A program made the translations under genes and the position numbers. The notes under the pieces were generated by a model. It made no database searches. It was not told the origin of the DNA and was given only the letters and a program-made list of their open reading frames with translations. 64,000 nt of DNA, taken from positions 1 to 64,000 of the forward strand of contig NZ_MDKC01000033.1 in NCBI RefSeq assembly GCF_001712755.1, in the 5' to 3' direction. Shown here one piece after another: positions 46,590 through 56,591 of this stretch. Origin of the DNA: Gottfriedia luciferensis. Its GTDB lineage: Bacteria > Bacillota > Bacilli > Bacillales > Bacillaceae_G. The first letter of the stretch is position 1. Each line of letters begins with the position of its first letter.

Positions 46590-47675
46590 ATGAAAAAAAA
46601 CCCAATAACTTTAAGTCTTTGTATGATTGTTAAAAACGAAGAAGCTGTACTTTCCAGATGTTTATCATCTGTATCTAATATAGTAGACGAAATTGTCATT
46701 ATTGATACTGGTTCTACAGACAAAACAAAAGAAATAGCTAAAAAGTTTACAAATTCAATATATGATTTTACTTGGATCAATGATTTCTCGGCAGCAAGAA
46801 ATTTTGCTTTTTCTAAGGCAACGAAGGACTATATTATGTGGCTAGATGCTGATGATATTATCACTGACGAAAATGCGAAAAAATTACTTAAATTAAAAAA
46901 GTCATTATCTAAAAATGTCGACGCGGTCGGAATGAAATATCATCTAGCTTTTGATGAAAATGGTAATCCGAGCTTTAGTTCTGTACGTAATCGAATCGTT
47001 AAGCGAGAAAGAAACTTTAAATGGATTGGTTTCGTACATGAATATTTAGAAGTTTACGGCGAAATTATTCAATCGGATGCTGCAATTATCCATCAAAAAG
47101 ACAAAGAGTTTTCTGATCGCAATTTAAAGATTTATGAAAATGCGATTTCTTCAGGTAATGAATTAAGTCCGCGTGACAAATACTATTATGCAAATGAATG
47201 CGTAGATCATCAGTTATACGAAAAGGCAATTGAATGGTATAAATTGTTTCTTGATGAAGGAAAAGGCTGGTACGAAGATAATATTCAAGCATGTGGTAAA
47301 ATGGCAGACTGCTATTTAAATCTAAACGAATTGGAAAACGCGATAAGTAGTTGTCTAAGATCTTTTTCATATGATGGTCCACGTGGAGAAAACTGCTGTC
47401 GTTTAGGATTTGTATATCTTCACAAAGGTGATTTTACACGTGCTATTTCATGGTATAAACTTGCCACACTTGTTGATGTTCCTACAAGTAGTCCTTTTAT
47501 TAATCAAGCATGTTACACTTGGTTACCTAATCTACAGCTATGTCTTTGCTATAGTCGATTAGGCGATCAACTTACTGCTAGAAAATATAATGATATAGCA
47601 GCAAGCTATGTTCCGAATAACCCTTCTGTTCTTCACAACAAAGAGTATTTCCGCTCATATTTTAAAGATCAATAA
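46590..47675 (+). CDS. Family 2 glycosyltransferase with TPR-like C-terminus
   Basis: GT-A glycosyltransferase of about 361 residues from the ATG at 46590 (GAGGTGG five bases upstream). The catalytic domain has LSLCMIVKNEEAVLSRCL, DEIVIIDTGSTDKT and the metal-binding DADD (about residues 91-94). A helical TPR-like part follows (about 190-345; repeated YEKAIEWYKLFLDEG, CCRLGFVYLHKGDFTRAISWYKLA, key A-W-Y-K patterns). This architecture resembles SunS-type protein glycosyltransferases, which modify peptides directly. Being close to collagen-like genes, it may add the first sugar on Thr. Confidence 0.9.
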   Translation: MKKNPITLSLCMIVKNEEAVLSRCLSSVSNIVDEIVIIDTGSTDKTKEIAKKFTNSIYDFTWINDFSAARNFAFSKATKDYIMWLDADDIITDENAKKLLKLKKSLSKNVDAVGMKYHLAFDENGNPSFSSVRNRIVKRERNFKWIGFVHEYLEVYGEIIQSDAAIIHQKDKEFSDRNLKIYENAISSGNELSPRDKYYYANECVDHQLYEKAIEWYKLFLDEGKGWYEDNIQACGKMADCYLNLNELENAISSCLRSFSYDGPRGENCCRLGFVYLHKGDFTRAISWYKLATLVDVPTSSPFINQACYTWLPNLQLCLCYSRLGDQLTARKYNDIAASYVPNNPSVLHNKEYFRSYFKDQ

Positions 47676-47826
47676 CTTACCCTTACTATCTACTAACTTT
47701 ATATTTCCTATCCTATCTGTTTAGTAACTATAATAGATGATTTGGAAACTACTAATTAAGTATATCAACACTAAATTATTATCAATCATTTAATACAAAA
47801 TTAAAATTATAGAAAAGGGTGATAGC

Positions 47827-48885
47827 TTGATCACAGTCAGTTTATGCATGGTTGTACAAAATAATGAAGCCACAATTGAAAGATGTTTAAGTTCAGTTAG
47901 TAGCTTAGTTGATGAAATTATCATCGTTGATATGAATTCCCACGATCGAACGATTGAGCTAGTAAGACAGTTTACAGACCAAATACATGTTTTTGATGGT
48001 GTGGATGAAATAAATGCATTAAATTTTTCAAAATCATTGGCAACAAAAGACTTTATACTTTTACTAAACCATAGTGAAGTTTTACTAGAAAATGATCGTT
48101 TAACATTTTCTACTCTAAAACAATCAATAAACAATGAAGTTTATAATGTAGCTGTCGATTATCAAATCGGTTGGAATGTAAAAAGTAAACAAATAATTAA
48201 TAGATTATTTAAAAGATTAAGTCCAAAAAGTCATTCCCCGAATATGAAAAATGAGCAAACCTCTAAATCATTTTCTACTAATCTTGTTATTACAGATCTT
48301 CCTTTTACACAAAATACAAAAGAAAATATTCAAATATATGAACAAATGCTAACTAACAACCTCAAGCTTTCAACAATGGATTTGTTTTATTATGCGAAAG
48401 AATTAAGCTCAGATCATCAACATGATCAATCAATAAAGTATTTTTTAAAATTTTTGAGATTAGATCAGCCTTTTGAAGAACTTAATATTCTTGCTTGTCA
48501 TTATATTGCTAATTGTTATAACGAGTTTAATCTAAGAGACTTAGAAACTACTTGGTTATTAAGAGCTCTTAAATATGGCAATACCCATCCAGAAACATGT
48601 TGTAGATTGGCTTATACTTTTTTTGAGAAAAATAATTTCAATTCGGCTATTTATTGGTATAAAGAAGCAATCTTAAATAAGGTGAACAATCGTTTAATTC
48701 TTCTCAACCCATCATGTACTACATGGCTACCACATTTACAGCTAGCTGTCTGCTATGACAGAATAGGTGAATTGCACCTTGCAAATGAGCACAATGAATT
48801 AGCCTATCATTTTTACCCAACACACCCAAGCATTCTTTCAAATAGAGAATATTTTTCAAATAGATTAAATAACGAAGGCAGCTGA
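47827..48885 (+). CDS. Glycosyltransferase paralogue lacking the DxD motif
   Basis: 352 residues, clear paralogue of the preceding gene over its full length (VSLCMVVQNNEATIERCLSSVSSLVDEI at the start; TCCRLAYTFFEKNNFNSAIYWYKEA and WLPHLQLAVCYDRIGE near the end, key shared positions only). Where the neighbour has DADD this protein reads LLLNHSEVL, and the IDTGST motif is VDMNSHD. Both changes should abolish normal metal and nucleotide-sugar binding, so it is probably a non-catalytic partner or in decay. The reading frame is intact. Start TTG at 47827 after AAGGGTGATAGC. Confidence 0.8.
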   Translation: MITVSLCMVVQNNEATIERCLSSVSSLVDEIIIVDMNSHDRTIELVRQFTDQIHVFDGVDEINALNFSKSLATKDFILLLNHSEVLLENDRLTFSTLKQSINNEVYNVAVDYQIGWNVKSKQIINRLFKRLSPKSHSPNMKNEQTSKSFSTNLVITDLPFTQNTKENIQIYEQMLTNNLKLSTMDLFYYAKELSSDHQHDQSIKYFLKFLRLDQPFEELNILACHYIANCYNEFNLRDLETTWLLRALKYGNTHPETCCRLAYTFFEKNNFNSAIYWYKEAILNKVNNRLILLNPSCTTWLPHLQLAVCYDRIGELHLANEHNELAYHFYPTHPSILSNREYFSNRLNNEGS

Positions 48886-48905
48886 GGACTCTCAACTGCC
48901 TTTTA
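48872..48905. terminator. Terminator between convergent glycosyltransferase genes
   Basis: AAGGCAG-TGAG / CTCA-CTGCCTTTT hairpin right at the end of the paralogue; T run on the plus strand. Confidence 0.7.
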
Positions 48906-48906
48906 A

Positions 48907-50283
48907 TCATTTTTTTCTTATTAACAAGAGCATATTATATATTTCAAGATTTGAAGTTAGTTGTTCAAGATTTATTCCAAAACTATGAGCTAAATGAACT
49001 ACTTCTTCAAAAAACAACTTAATATTTAAATCTACATTTATTTTTTCATTCTTTTTCGTCGTCACTTCAAATTGGTCAGTTGGAAATAGCGTATTAATTG
49101 TTTGAGGCGTGAAAAATCTAATATTTTCTTTTTTCAATATTCCCGCGTGTAAATAATTCCATTGGCCTTGTAATAATTGAAAGAGAACTTCACCATGGGA
49201 AACATTTGGAACTCTACAAATAATTGACCCAGATGGTTTTAATAGATTGGTAATTTCTTTTACAAAACTCCAAGGATCTACAAGCTGGTTGACAATATTA
49301 TCAATTATGATTAAATCAAAAAACGCCTCGGGGTAACTGTGGGAAACTTCTCCAATTCCAATTTTATCAATCCTCTTGTAAAATTGTGATGCAATAGAGG
49401 ATAATTCTGAATCACTTTCTGTTCCATATAATTCACATTTATATAGATTTTTAATTTCTAGACCTGTTGCTCCAGCTAAGCAACCAACTTCTAATACATT
49501 ATTTATGTTACCTGGTACCATCTCAATAATTTCCGTCTTCGGATACCCAATATCTATTAATTTGTTTCCCCACTTCTCGATATACTTCATTCTATTTTCA
49601 ATATATAGGTGATTTATGTTAATATCACTATTTCCATTGAATGTCATGTGCCCATAATGATGAACAAATGAATCTAATGCAATATGCAATTCATATCCTT
49701 CTAAAATAGTCCTTAAACAAATATCATCATCTTCAAATGACCCTAGTTTAAACCTTTCATCAAATCCTACTAATCGATCAATTAATTCGCGTCTAACTAA
49801 TAAACAAAATCCTACTAATCTTAATACTTGCTTTGACATTCCTTTTACACTTGCACAATATCTTAATGAAAAATCATTAATTTCTTGATCATTTTGATAA
49901 TCAACATTAATTCGCTGTAATCCACTTACATAATTACTTACAGGTCCAACCATGCCAATTTTATCATTACTATATAAAAGAGTAAGCATTGCATCTAACC
50001 AATTTTCTGTAACGATTGTATCATTATTTAAAAATAACAAGTTATCACCTGTAGCGACTTCAATTCCTTGATTACAACCTTTAGCAAACCCCATATTTAT
50101 CTCATTAAAGATTGTAATAAAGGAAGGATATTTTTTTAAGTAATCTCTTGTGCCATCAGTCGAGCCATTATCAATAACAATAATTTCTACTTCATCTTCC
50201 TTTGTATATTTAGCAAGACTTTCAAAGCATTTTTTCGATACCTCGAGCTGATTATAAGTCAAAATAATAATACTAGTTTTCAA
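48907..50283 (-). CDS. Fused family 2 glycosyltransferase and methyltransferase
   Basis: 458 residues from a TTG at 50283 (KTSIIILTYNQLE), nine bases after AGAAGGTG; a GTG at 50295 is the alternative. Residues about 1-235 form a GT2 domain with VIDNGSTDGT, NMGFAKGCNQGI and the DxD-type NNDT, plus FEDDDICLR. Residues about 240-400 are a class I SAM methyltransferase (NNVLEVGCLAGATGLEI, LIIIDNIVNQLVDPWSFVKEI, key EVGC). BclA glycans of Bacillus anthracis carry O-methyl sugars, so an enzyme that transfers and methylates sugars next to collagen-like genes is plausible for spore-surface glycosylation. The substrate is inferred, not seen. Confidence 0.88.
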   Translation of the reverse strand: MKTSIIILTYNQLEVSKKCFESLAKYTKEDEVEIIVIDNGSTDGTRDYLKKYPSFITIFNEINMGFAKGCNQGIEVATGDNLLFLNNDTIVTENWLDAMLTLLYSNDKIGMVGPVSNYVSGLQRINVDYQNDQEINDFSLRYCASVKGMSKQVLRLVGFCLLVRRELIDRLVGFDERFKLGSFEDDDICLRTILEGYELHIALDSFVHHYGHMTFNGNSDININHLYIENRMKYIEKWGNKLIDIGYPKTEIIEMVPGNINNVLEVGCLAGATGLEIKNLYKCELYGTESDSELSSIASQFYKRIDKIGIGEVSHSYPEAFFDLIIIDNIVNQLVDPWSFVKEITNLLKPSGSIICRVPNVSHGEVLFQLLQGQWNYLHAGILKKENIRFFTPQTINTLFPTDQFEVTTKKNEKINVDLNIKLFFEEVVHLAHSFGINLEQLTSNLEIYNMLLLIRKK

Positions 50284-50427
50284 TTTAATAAACACCTTCT
50301 TAAAATCTCACTGCATCAGCAAGTATGATTTTTTCAATCTATACCAATCATTTATTAATTAACACATACATTAATTAACATATTCAAAGATAGAATATTT
50401 GGTTAGTATTAATTCAACAACTATAAA

Positions 50428-50463
50428 CAAAAAAATCCTCGCTAACAATAGTTAACGAGGACG
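50428..50463 (-). terminator. Terminator after the first collagen-like gene
   Basis: TCCTCGTTAAC / GTTAGCGAGGA hairpin followed on the minus strand by seven T residues. Confidence 0.85.
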
Positions 50464-50505
50464 GTCATCACCTTAGGATAGATTACTAATCTCTAAAAGT
50501 GATTG

Positions 50506-52068
50506 TTAAACAATACGATGAACTGACCAGTTGATACCTGCTGTATTGTTTCCACCTAAAGTAAGCGGTACAGTTAATCCGTCAGCCTCGTAGAAGAGTC
50601 CAATCACATCTCCAGCAGTCAATTCTAAGTCTCCAGTAATTGTTACAGTTCCATCACCTAAAATTGCTCGCAGATTTAGTACTAATGCAACATTTACATC
50701 TAAAATTGGTACTAATCCACTTAATAAATCATCAGTCGTTGGTGATGTTCTGCGGAATACAAATGAAGGATTTATACCTGCTCCGAGTGATGCAGTTAAA
50801 GTTGCTGTAGTAGAGTAACTAATTGTAGCTTCAAAAGTATAACGCCCTGTTGCTGGAACAGTGAAATTACCTGTTGTTGGATCAAAAGTAGTTGCATTGA
50901 AGAATGGACTTGCAACGCTCCATCCAGTTAACTGCGTACTTGCAGCAGTACCAACGGTTGGAATAAACGCAGAGAAACCTGTAGAAAGTACATTTGGACC
51001 TGTTGGACCTGTTGCTCCCGCTGGACCTGTCGCTCCGTCTGTTCCTGTTGCTCCTGCTGGGCCTGTCGCTCCGTCTGCTCCTGTTGCTCCGGCTGGACCT
51101 GTTGCTCCCGCTGCTCCTGTCGCTCCGTCTGCTCCTGTTGCTCCGGCTGGACCTGTTGCTCCCGTTGCTCCCGCTGCTCCTGTCGCTCCGTCTGCTCCTG
51201 TTGCTCCCGCTGGACCTGTTGCTCCGTCTGCTCCTGTTGCTCCGGCTGGACCTGTCGCTCCGTCTGCTCCTGTTGCTCCGTCTGCTCCTGTTGCTCCTGC
51301 TGGACCTGTTGCTCCCGCTGCTCCTGTCGCTCCGTCTGCTCCTGTTGCTCCTGCTGGACCTGTTGCTCCCGCTGCTCCTGTCGCTCCGTCTGCTCCTGTT
51401 GCTCCTGCTGGACCTGTTGCTCCCGTTGCTCCCGCTGCTCCTGTCGCTCCGTCTGCTCCTGTTGCTCCCGCTGGACCTGTTGCTCCCGCTGGACCTGTCG
51501 CTCCGTCTGCTCCTGTTGCTCCTGCTGGACCTGTTGCTCCCGCTGGACCTGTCGCTCCGTCTGCTCCTGTTACTCCTGCTGGACCTGTTGCTCCCGCTGG
51601 ACCTGTCGCTCCGTCTGCTCCTGTTGCTCCTGCTGGACCTGTTGCTCCTGCTGGGCCTGTTGCTCCTGCTGGGCCTGTCGCTCCATCTGCTCCTGTTGCT
51701 CCCGCTGGACCTGTTGCTCCTGCTGGGCCTGTCGCTCCGTCTGCTCCTGTTGCTCCTGCTGGGCCTGTCGCTCCATCTGCTCCTGTTGCTCCTGCTGGAC
51801 CTGTTGCTCCTGCTGGACCTGTTGCTCCGGCTGGGCCTGTTGCTCCGGCTGGACCTGTTGCTCCCGCTGGGCCTGTTGCTCCTGTTGGACCTATTGGACC
51901 TTGTGGACCTTGTGGACCTGTTGCTCCTGTTGCTCCTGTTGGACCTGTAATTCCTGTTGGACCTGGAACACCTGGTGGCAATGGTGCTCCCGTAGGACCT
52001 GTTGGAGCTGGTGGTAGTGGTAAGACTGGTGGTAATTGTGGGCCTGGTGGGCCTGGTGGTATTGGCAA
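50506..52068 (-). CDS. Collagen-like spore-surface glycoprotein, BclA type
   Basis: About 520 residues from a TTG at 52068 with GGAGG eight bases upstream; the frame further upstream is non-coding. The N-terminus is Pro-rich ([17 protein letters not shown]). An uninterrupted Gly-X-Y region spans about 33-359 (near 109 triplets), mostly [12 protein letters not shown] and GAAGAT units. A C-terminal domain of about 160 residues ([13 protein letters not shown]...INWSVHRIV) has the C1q/TNF-like look of the BclA trimerisation domain. The many Gly-X-Thr triplets are typical O-glycosylation sites. Likely forms hair-like filaments on the exosporium. A SigK-like promoter precedes it. Confidence 0.88.
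   Translation of the reverse strand: MPIPPGPPGPQLPPVLPLPPAPTGPTGAPLPPGVPGPTGITGPTGATGATGPQGPQGPIGPTGATGPAGATGPAGATGPAGATGPAGATGPAGATGADGATGPAGATGADGATGPAGATGPAGATGADGATGPAGATGPAGATGPAGATGADGATGPAGATGPAGVTGADGATGPAGATGPAGATGADGATGPAGATGPAGATGADGATGAAGATGATGPAGATGADGATGAAGATGPAGATGADGATGAAGATGPAGATGADGATGADGATGPAGATGADGATGPAGATGADGATGAAGATGATGPAGATGADGATGAAGATGPAGATGADGATGPAGATGTDGATGPAGATGPTGPNVLSTGFSAFIPTVGTAASTQLTGWSVASPFFNATTFDPTTGNFTVPATGRYTFEATISYSTTATLTASLGAGINPSFVFRRTSPTTDDLLSGLVPILDVNVALVLNLRAILGDGTVTITGDLELTAGDVIGLFYEADGLTVPLTLGGNNTAGINWSVHRIV
50995..51972 (-). repeat. Short-period coding repeat of collagen-like gene 1
   Basis: Nine-base codon triplets (Gly-X-Y) are repeated over nearly 1 kb with higher-order units of 18, 27 and 54 bases. 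This makes all six frames largely open and produces long spurious ORFs on both strands. Copy number is prone to recombination and to assembly error. Confidence 0.9.
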
Positions 52069-52104
52069 ATAGATACACCTCCAAAAATATTTTGACGTAC
52101 ACTT

Positions 52105-52131
52105 TATCTTATTTTTGTTGGACAAGTTTGT
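52105..52131 (-). promoter_or_regulatory. SigK-like promoter of collagen-like gene 1
   Basis: Minus-strand AC (52130-52131), a 16-base spacer and AATAAGATA (52105-52113) fit the mother-cell SigK pattern AC-N16-CATANNNTA except for the first base of the -10. The promoter before the second collagen gene has the same layout. Confidence 0.5.
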
Positions 52132-52153
52132 TTGGATTTTAATACTATTTCTA

Positions 52154-52222
52154 TTAAAAATCCGCAAAAAAACTCTACTTACTAGATTCAAAACTATCAT
52201 TGATAGCCAAATGTGATCTAGT
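52154..52222 (-). terminator. Terminator between the two collagen-like genes
   Basis: GACTCTACTAAACTAGAT / ATCTAGTAAGTAGAGTT imperfect arms around a loop of about 26 bases, with a T run on the minus strand. Confidence 0.7.
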
Positions 52223-52268
52223 TTAGTAGAGTCATTGTTAAAATATTTTTCTTACTTCTATTTATTAA

Positions 52269-53903
52269 TTAGTTTATAGCTACTCCTGCGCTAGCATATC
52301 CAGTAACAGTATTGATAAGGCTAGCACCGTTTGCAGTTGCAGTAAATACCATCATTAAACGAGTTTGTGCTGCAATTGGTACTGCTAAAGGTGTAGAAAT
52401 ACCGCTAGTGATTTGGCCTAATGTAAGCGGACCTGCTAGAGCCGGTAAAGTGACACTTGCACCTGCAACTGGAGTAAAGTTATTACTATTTACTGGTGCA
52501 CTATATAATTGTGCAGTGACAGTAATACTTGTTCCTAAAATATTTAAAGCTACTACATTACTATAAGATGCGGAAATAGCCGTAATTGTACCAGCTCTAG
52601 GCATTGAGAATGCAAAATCAAGAATTTCAGTTGGTAAACCAGTTCCAGTTAAATCAATCGCTGGTCCAGGAAGTAATGCAACATTCGGAATTGAACTTCC
52701 AAATCCTACAAGACCTGCTGTTCCTGCTAATCCGCCTAAAACCGTTGACATTACTACTGGTGCGCCTGATGCAAACGGAATGATTGCACCTGTACCTGCT
52801 ATTCCAGTTGCCCCTGCTGGGCCTGTTGCTCCCGCTGGGCCTGTTGCTCCTGCTGCTCCTGGTGTTCCTGCTGGACCTGCTGGACCTGTTGCTCCCGCTG
52901 GACCTGTTGCTCCTGCTGCGCCCGGTGTTCCTGCTGGACCCGTTGCTCCTGCTGGGCCTGTCGCTCCTGGTGCGCCTGGTGTTCCTGCTGGGCCTGTTGC
53001 TCCTGCTGGGCCTGTCGCTCCTGGTGCTCCTGGTGTTCCTGCTGGACCTGTTGCTCCTGCTGCGCCCGGTGTTCCTGCTGGACCTGTTGCTCCTGCTGGG
53101 CCTGTTGCTCCTGCTGCGCCCGGTGTTCCTGCTGGGCCTGTTGCTCCTGCTGCGCCCGGTGTTCCTGCTGGACCCGTTGCTCCTGCTGGGCCTGTTGCTC
53201 CTGGTGCGCCTGGTGTTCCTGGTGCACCTGTTGCTCCTGCTGGGCCTGTTGCTCCTGCTGGGCCTGTCGCTCCTGGTGCTCCTGGTGTTCCTGGTGTTCC
53301 TGGTGTTCCTGGTGTTCCCGCTGGGCCTGTTGCTCCTTGTGGACCTGGTGACCCTTGTGGACCTGCTGGACCTGTTGCTCCTGGAACTCCAGCTGGACCT
53401 GCTGAGCCTGTTGCTCCTGCTGGACCTGGGATTCCTTGTGGACCTGTTGCTCCCGCTGCTCCTGGTGTTCCTGCTGGGCCTGTTGCTCCTGCTGGACCTG
53501 TTGCTCCTGCTGGGCCTGTTGCTCCTGCTGGGCCTGCTGGGCCTCCTGAAGGACCTGTAACTCCCGCTGGACCTGTTGCTCCTGTTGCTCCTGCAGTACC
53601 CGGAGTTCCTGCTGGTCCCATTGGCCCCATTGGACCCATTGGACCCATTGGACCTCTTGGACCTCTGTCTCCATCTTCCCCTTCTTTTCCTCGTTTACCT
53701 CTTTCTCCACGAGGACCTTGTTGACCTTCAGGACCGCGTGGACCTGTAGCTCCTGTTGGACCTGTTGGACCCATTACTGGTCTTGGAAGGAATGAAGAAA
53801 TTTGTTGTAATAACTCTGATTGTTCTGTGCTTTGTGTAGTATCTGATTGATTTGGTTCTTCTGATGGTTGTTGTGGTAGTGGTGGAATTGGTGGTAGTGG
53901 CAA
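52269..53903 (-). CDS. Collagen-like exosporium glycoprotein, BclB type
   Basis: 544 residues from a TTG at 53903 with AGAGGTG about eight bases upstream. A Pro/Gln-rich N-terminus ([13 protein letters not shown]) leads into a Gly-X-Y region at about 45-369. This opens with charged triplets ([19 protein letters not shown]) and then Pro/Ala/Thr triplets; one extra Gly at about 120 (GPS-G-GPA) breaks the phase, leaving near 108 triplets. The C-terminal 175 residues begin [19 protein letters not shown], the hallmark of the BclB C-terminal domain. Probably an exosporium or coat-surface glycoprotein made late in the mother cell. Confidence 0.9.
   Translation of the reverse strand: MPLPPIPPLPQQPSEEPNQSDTTQSTEQSELLQQISSFLPRPVMGPTGPTGATGPRGPEGQQGPRGERGKRGKEGEDGDRGPRGPMGPMGPMGPMGPAGTPGTAGATGATGPAGVTGPSGGPAGPAGATGPAGATGPAGATGPAGTPGAAGATGPQGIPGPAGATGSAGPAGVPGATGPAGPQGSPGPQGATGPAGTPGTPGTPGTPGAPGATGPAGATGPAGATGAPGTPGAPGATGPAGATGPAGTPGAAGATGPAGTPGAAGATGPAGATGPAGTPGAAGATGPAGTPGAPGATGPAGATGPAGTPGAPGATGPAGATGPAGTPGAAGATGPAGATGPAGPAGTPGAAGATGPAGATGPAGATGIAGTGAIIPFASGAPVVMSTVLGGLAGTAGLVGFGSSIPNVALLPGPAIDLTGTGLPTEILDFAFSMPRAGTITAISASYSNVVALNILGTSITVTAQLYSAPVNSNNFTPVAGASVTLPALAGPLTLGQITSGISTPLAVPIAAQTRLMMVFTATANGASLINTVTGYASAGVAIN
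52797..53771 (-). repeat. Short-period coding repeat of collagen-like gene 2
   Basis: Nine-base Gly-X-Y codon repeats over about 975 bases, with common higher-order units encoding [12 protein letters not shown]. As in gene 1, both strands are open in several frames. Confidence 0.9.
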
Positions 53904-53941
53904 AAAAATACACCTCTCAAAAAAATTTTAATTGTACAATT

Positions 53942-53968
53942 TATAGTATAAAAAAAGGACAAATTGGT
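53942..53968 (-). promoter_or_regulatory. SigK-like promoter of collagen-like gene 2
   Basis: Minus-strand AC (53967-53968), a 16-base spacer and TATACTATA (53942-53950), one mismatch to CATANNNTA. TTGTCC lies inside the spacer here and also in that of collagen-like gene 1. Confidence 0.55.
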
Positions 53969-54097
53969 TCATTATTATCAAAAAAATGAGTCAAAAAACA
54001 TGTACAAATTCATTATTATTTTAATATAATAATTCTAACCTTAAATACTTTTTTATTCATATTGGTTAAAAATAGGAAATCCAGGTATACCTACAGC

Positions 54098-54137
54098 ACA
54101 AAAAAACCAAATTCTAAAAAAAGAATTTGGTTTTTTT
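54098..54137 (-). terminator. Terminator of the pheST operon
   Basis: AAAAAACCAAATTCT / AGAATTTGGTTTTTTTT hairpin with runs on both sides, 20 bases after the pheT stop. Confidence 0.88.
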
Positions 54138-54158
54138 TACATTAATTATATTAATTAT

Positions 54159-56573
54159 TTACCCACGTAATTGAGCATTATGTGTTTCTTCTACAGCTTT
54201 TAAAACTTTTGAATGAGCTTTAGTTACTTCTTCATCCGTTAAAGTGCGTTCTGGATCGAAATATGTTAATGAGAAGGCAACTGATTTTTTACCAGCTTCC
54301 ATCTTATCACCTTCGTATAAATCAAAGATTGTAGCATCCTTTAGAAGTCTTCCACCAGTTGAACGAATTGTAGATAAAATATCACCAGCAAATACTTTTG
54401 ATTCAACTACTAATGCCATATCTCGGTTCATTGATGGGAAACGAGGAATTGCATTATATAAAATATCATCAAATTCAGTATTTAATAGTTTTTCAAGAGA
54501 TAATTGGAATACATATGTTTCTTTAAGATCCCACTCTTTTTGAGTAACAGGATGAACTTGACCGATAAAACCAATTTCTTCTCCGTTTAATAAGATACTT
54601 GCTGTACGTCCTGGATGTAATTCTTCTTTTTTAGAAGCAAGATAAGTTATTTTATTTGATAAACCTAATTCATTAAATAAACCGTCTAAAATACCTTTTA
54701 CAACATAGAAATCCACAGCTTTTTTCTCGCCTTGCCAAGCATGTTGCAACCATAAACCAGTTAATGCTCCTGCTAAATATTCTTCTTCATGAGGAAGATC
54801 GTTCTTTTCCTTTGTTAAGAATACAGAGCCTGTTTCGAATAGTTGAACATTTTCTTCTTTACGTGCAACATTATAGGAAATAGCATCTAATAAATGTGGT
54901 ACTAAACTGAAACGTAGCTCACTGCGTTCTTCACTCATAGGTAATGCTAAACGTACAGGTTCTGCATCTACTGTTTCTAGTGCAAAGCGTTTTACTTTAT
55001 TATTGCTAGTTAGAGAGTAAGTTACAGCCTCGTAAAGACCTGCATGCTGTAAATACTGACGAATTTTTCTACGTTTTGCTTGATAAGGTGTTAATTGTCC
55101 ACGACTAGCAACACCTGTTGGTAAAGTAGCAGGAATATGATCATAGCCATATAGTCTTCCTACTTCTTCAACTAAATCTTCTTCTATTGAAATATCTCCA
55201 CGACGACTTGGTACAGTAACTGTAAATACTTCACCATTCCCAGTAGCATCTAATCTTAAGCGACGGAAAATATCTTTTACTGTCTCAGCATCAATTGATG
55301 TACCAAGTACACCATTAATCTTACTTACAGAAACTGATACTTTTTTAGCAGCTTCAACTAAATTGTCGGCAATTACAGTACCTTCTTCAATAGTTCCACC
55401 AGCTAGTTCAGCCATTAACTGAGCAGCACGTTCAGAAGCAGGCAATGTACGAGAAGCATCAATACCTTTTTCAAAACGAGCACTTGAATCACTACGTAAG
55501 CCTAGGTCTTTTGAAGTTTGGCGAACACTTTGACCTCTGAAAACAGCTGATTCAATTAAAACGTCTACAGTATCCACATCAACTTCAGTACTTTGACCAC
55601 CCATTACACCTGCAACTGCTACAGCTTCTTTCTCAGTTGCGATTACTAAATTATGTGGCTGTAATGTACGCTCTTCACCATCAAGTGTAACGATCTTTTC
55701 GTTTTCTTTCGCATGACGAACGATAATTTGATTACTATTTAATTTATTAAAATCAAACGCGTGTAAAGGTTGACCATATTCAATTAAAATATAGTTCGTA
55801 ATATCAACCACATTATTAATCGGACGAATACCAGCACTCATTAAACGAGCTTGCATCCATAATGGAGAAGGACCAATTTTTACACCTTTAACTAATTTAG
55901 CACTATAATATGGTGCATCTTCTTTTGATTCAATTGAAACTGAAACATATTCAGCAGTTGATGCTGATTGTGCGCTAATCGCTGGAAGTTTCACATCACG
56001 ATCTAAAATTGCAGCTACCTCATAGGCAACACCAATCATATTTAAGCAATCAGCACGGTTTGGTGTTAAACCAAGTTCTAATACTGCATCATCACGATAT
56101 AATACGTCTAATGCGTCTGCTCCTACTTCTGCATCACTTGGTAAAACAAAAATGCCATTTGAGAATTCTTTTGCCACTACTTTGCCTTCAATTCCTAATT
56201 CTTGAAGAGAGCAAATCATTCCTTCAGAAACTTCTCCACGTAATTTTGCTTTTTTAATTTTGAAATTCCCCGGTAAAACAGCGCCTACTTTTGCTACGAT
56301 TACTTTTTGACCTTTAGCAACATTTGGTGCGCCACAAATAATTTGTACTGGTTGTTCTTCTCCAACATCAACAGTACATTTTGATAATTTATCTGCCTCT
56401 GGATGTTGTTCACGTTCCATTACATAACCAACAACAACATTTTTAATTCCTTCTGAAAGATGATTAACACCTTCAACTTCAATACCTGCTTTTGTTATTA
56501 ATTTTGCAAGTTCTTCTGGTGTAACACCACTTAAATCAACGTATTCTTGTAACCATTTTGTTGATACAAACAT
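54159..56573 (-). CDS. pheT: Phenylalanine--tRNA ligase beta subunit
   Basis: Large subunit of the alpha2-beta2 PheRS; binds tRNA and edits Tyr-tRNA-Phe. The 804 residues have the usual order: N-terminal OB-fold tRNA-binding domain (about 40-150, [20 protein letters not shown]), B3/B4 editing domain (about 200-400), B5 (about 405-480, [23 protein letters not shown], key part RRGDI), a catalytic-like core, and a C-terminal ferredoxin-fold anticodon-binding domain (about 710-804, [12 protein letters not shown]). It starts 18 bases after pheS. Confidence 0.97.
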   Translation of the reverse strand: MFVSTKWLQEYVDLSGVTPEELAKLITKAGIEVEGVNHLSEGIKNVVVGYVMEREQHPEADKLSKCTVDVGEEQPVQIICGAPNVAKGQKVIVAKVGAVLPGNFKIKKAKLRGEVSEGMICSLQELGIEGKVVAKEFSNGIFVLPSDAEVGADALDVLYRDDAVLELGLTPNRADCLNMIGVAYEVAAILDRDVKLPAISAQSASTAEYVSVSIESKEDAPYYSAKLVKGVKIGPSPLWMQARLMSAGIRPINNVVDITNYILIEYGQPLHAFDFNKLNSNQIIVRHAKENEKIVTLDGEERTLQPHNLVIATEKEAVAVAGVMGGQSTEVDVDTVDVLIESAVFRGQSVRQTSKDLGLRSDSSARFEKGIDASRTLPASERAAQLMAELAGGTIEEGTVIADNLVEAAKKVSVSVSKINGVLGTSIDAETVKDIFRRLRLDATGNGEVFTVTVPSRRGDISIEEDLVEEVGRLYGYDHIPATLPTGVASRGQLTPYQAKRRKIRQYLQHAGLYEAVTYSLTSNNKVKRFALETVDAEPVRLALPMSEERSELRFSLVPHLLDAISYNVARKEENVQLFETGSVFLTKEKNDLPHEEEYLAGALTGLWLQHAWQGEKKAVDFYVVKGILDGLFNELGLSNKITYLASKKEELHPGRTASILLNGEEIGFIGQVHPVTQKEWDLKETYVFQLSLEKLLNTEFDDILYNAIPRFPSMNRDMALVVESKVFAGDILSTIRSTGGRLLKDATIFDLYEGDKMEAGKKSVAFSLTYFDPERTLTDEEVTKAHSKVLKAVEETHNAQLRG

Positions 56574-56591
56574 CTTTTGTCCCCTCCTACC

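Noticed and set aside
50861-52102. Long open frames on both strands across collagen-like gene 1 (403, 406 and 318 codons)
   Set aside because: They arise from the nine-base Gly-X-Y codon repeat, lack ribosome sites, and give low-complexity proteins. Only the minus frame starting at 52068 has a start signal, a proper collagen pattern and a folded C-terminal domain.
52069-52200. N-terminal extension of collagen-like gene 1
   Set aside because: It runs through the promoter-like region and has no ribosome site; the TTG at 52068 follows GGAGG.
52780-53724. Long open frames in other phases across collagen-like gene 2
   Set aside because: Same repeat effect; no start signals and no domain resemblance.
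50995-53771. Regular repeats that could be mistaken for a CRISPR array
   Set aside because: The repeat is continuous codon-level repetition with no unique spacers, and no cas genes are nearby.
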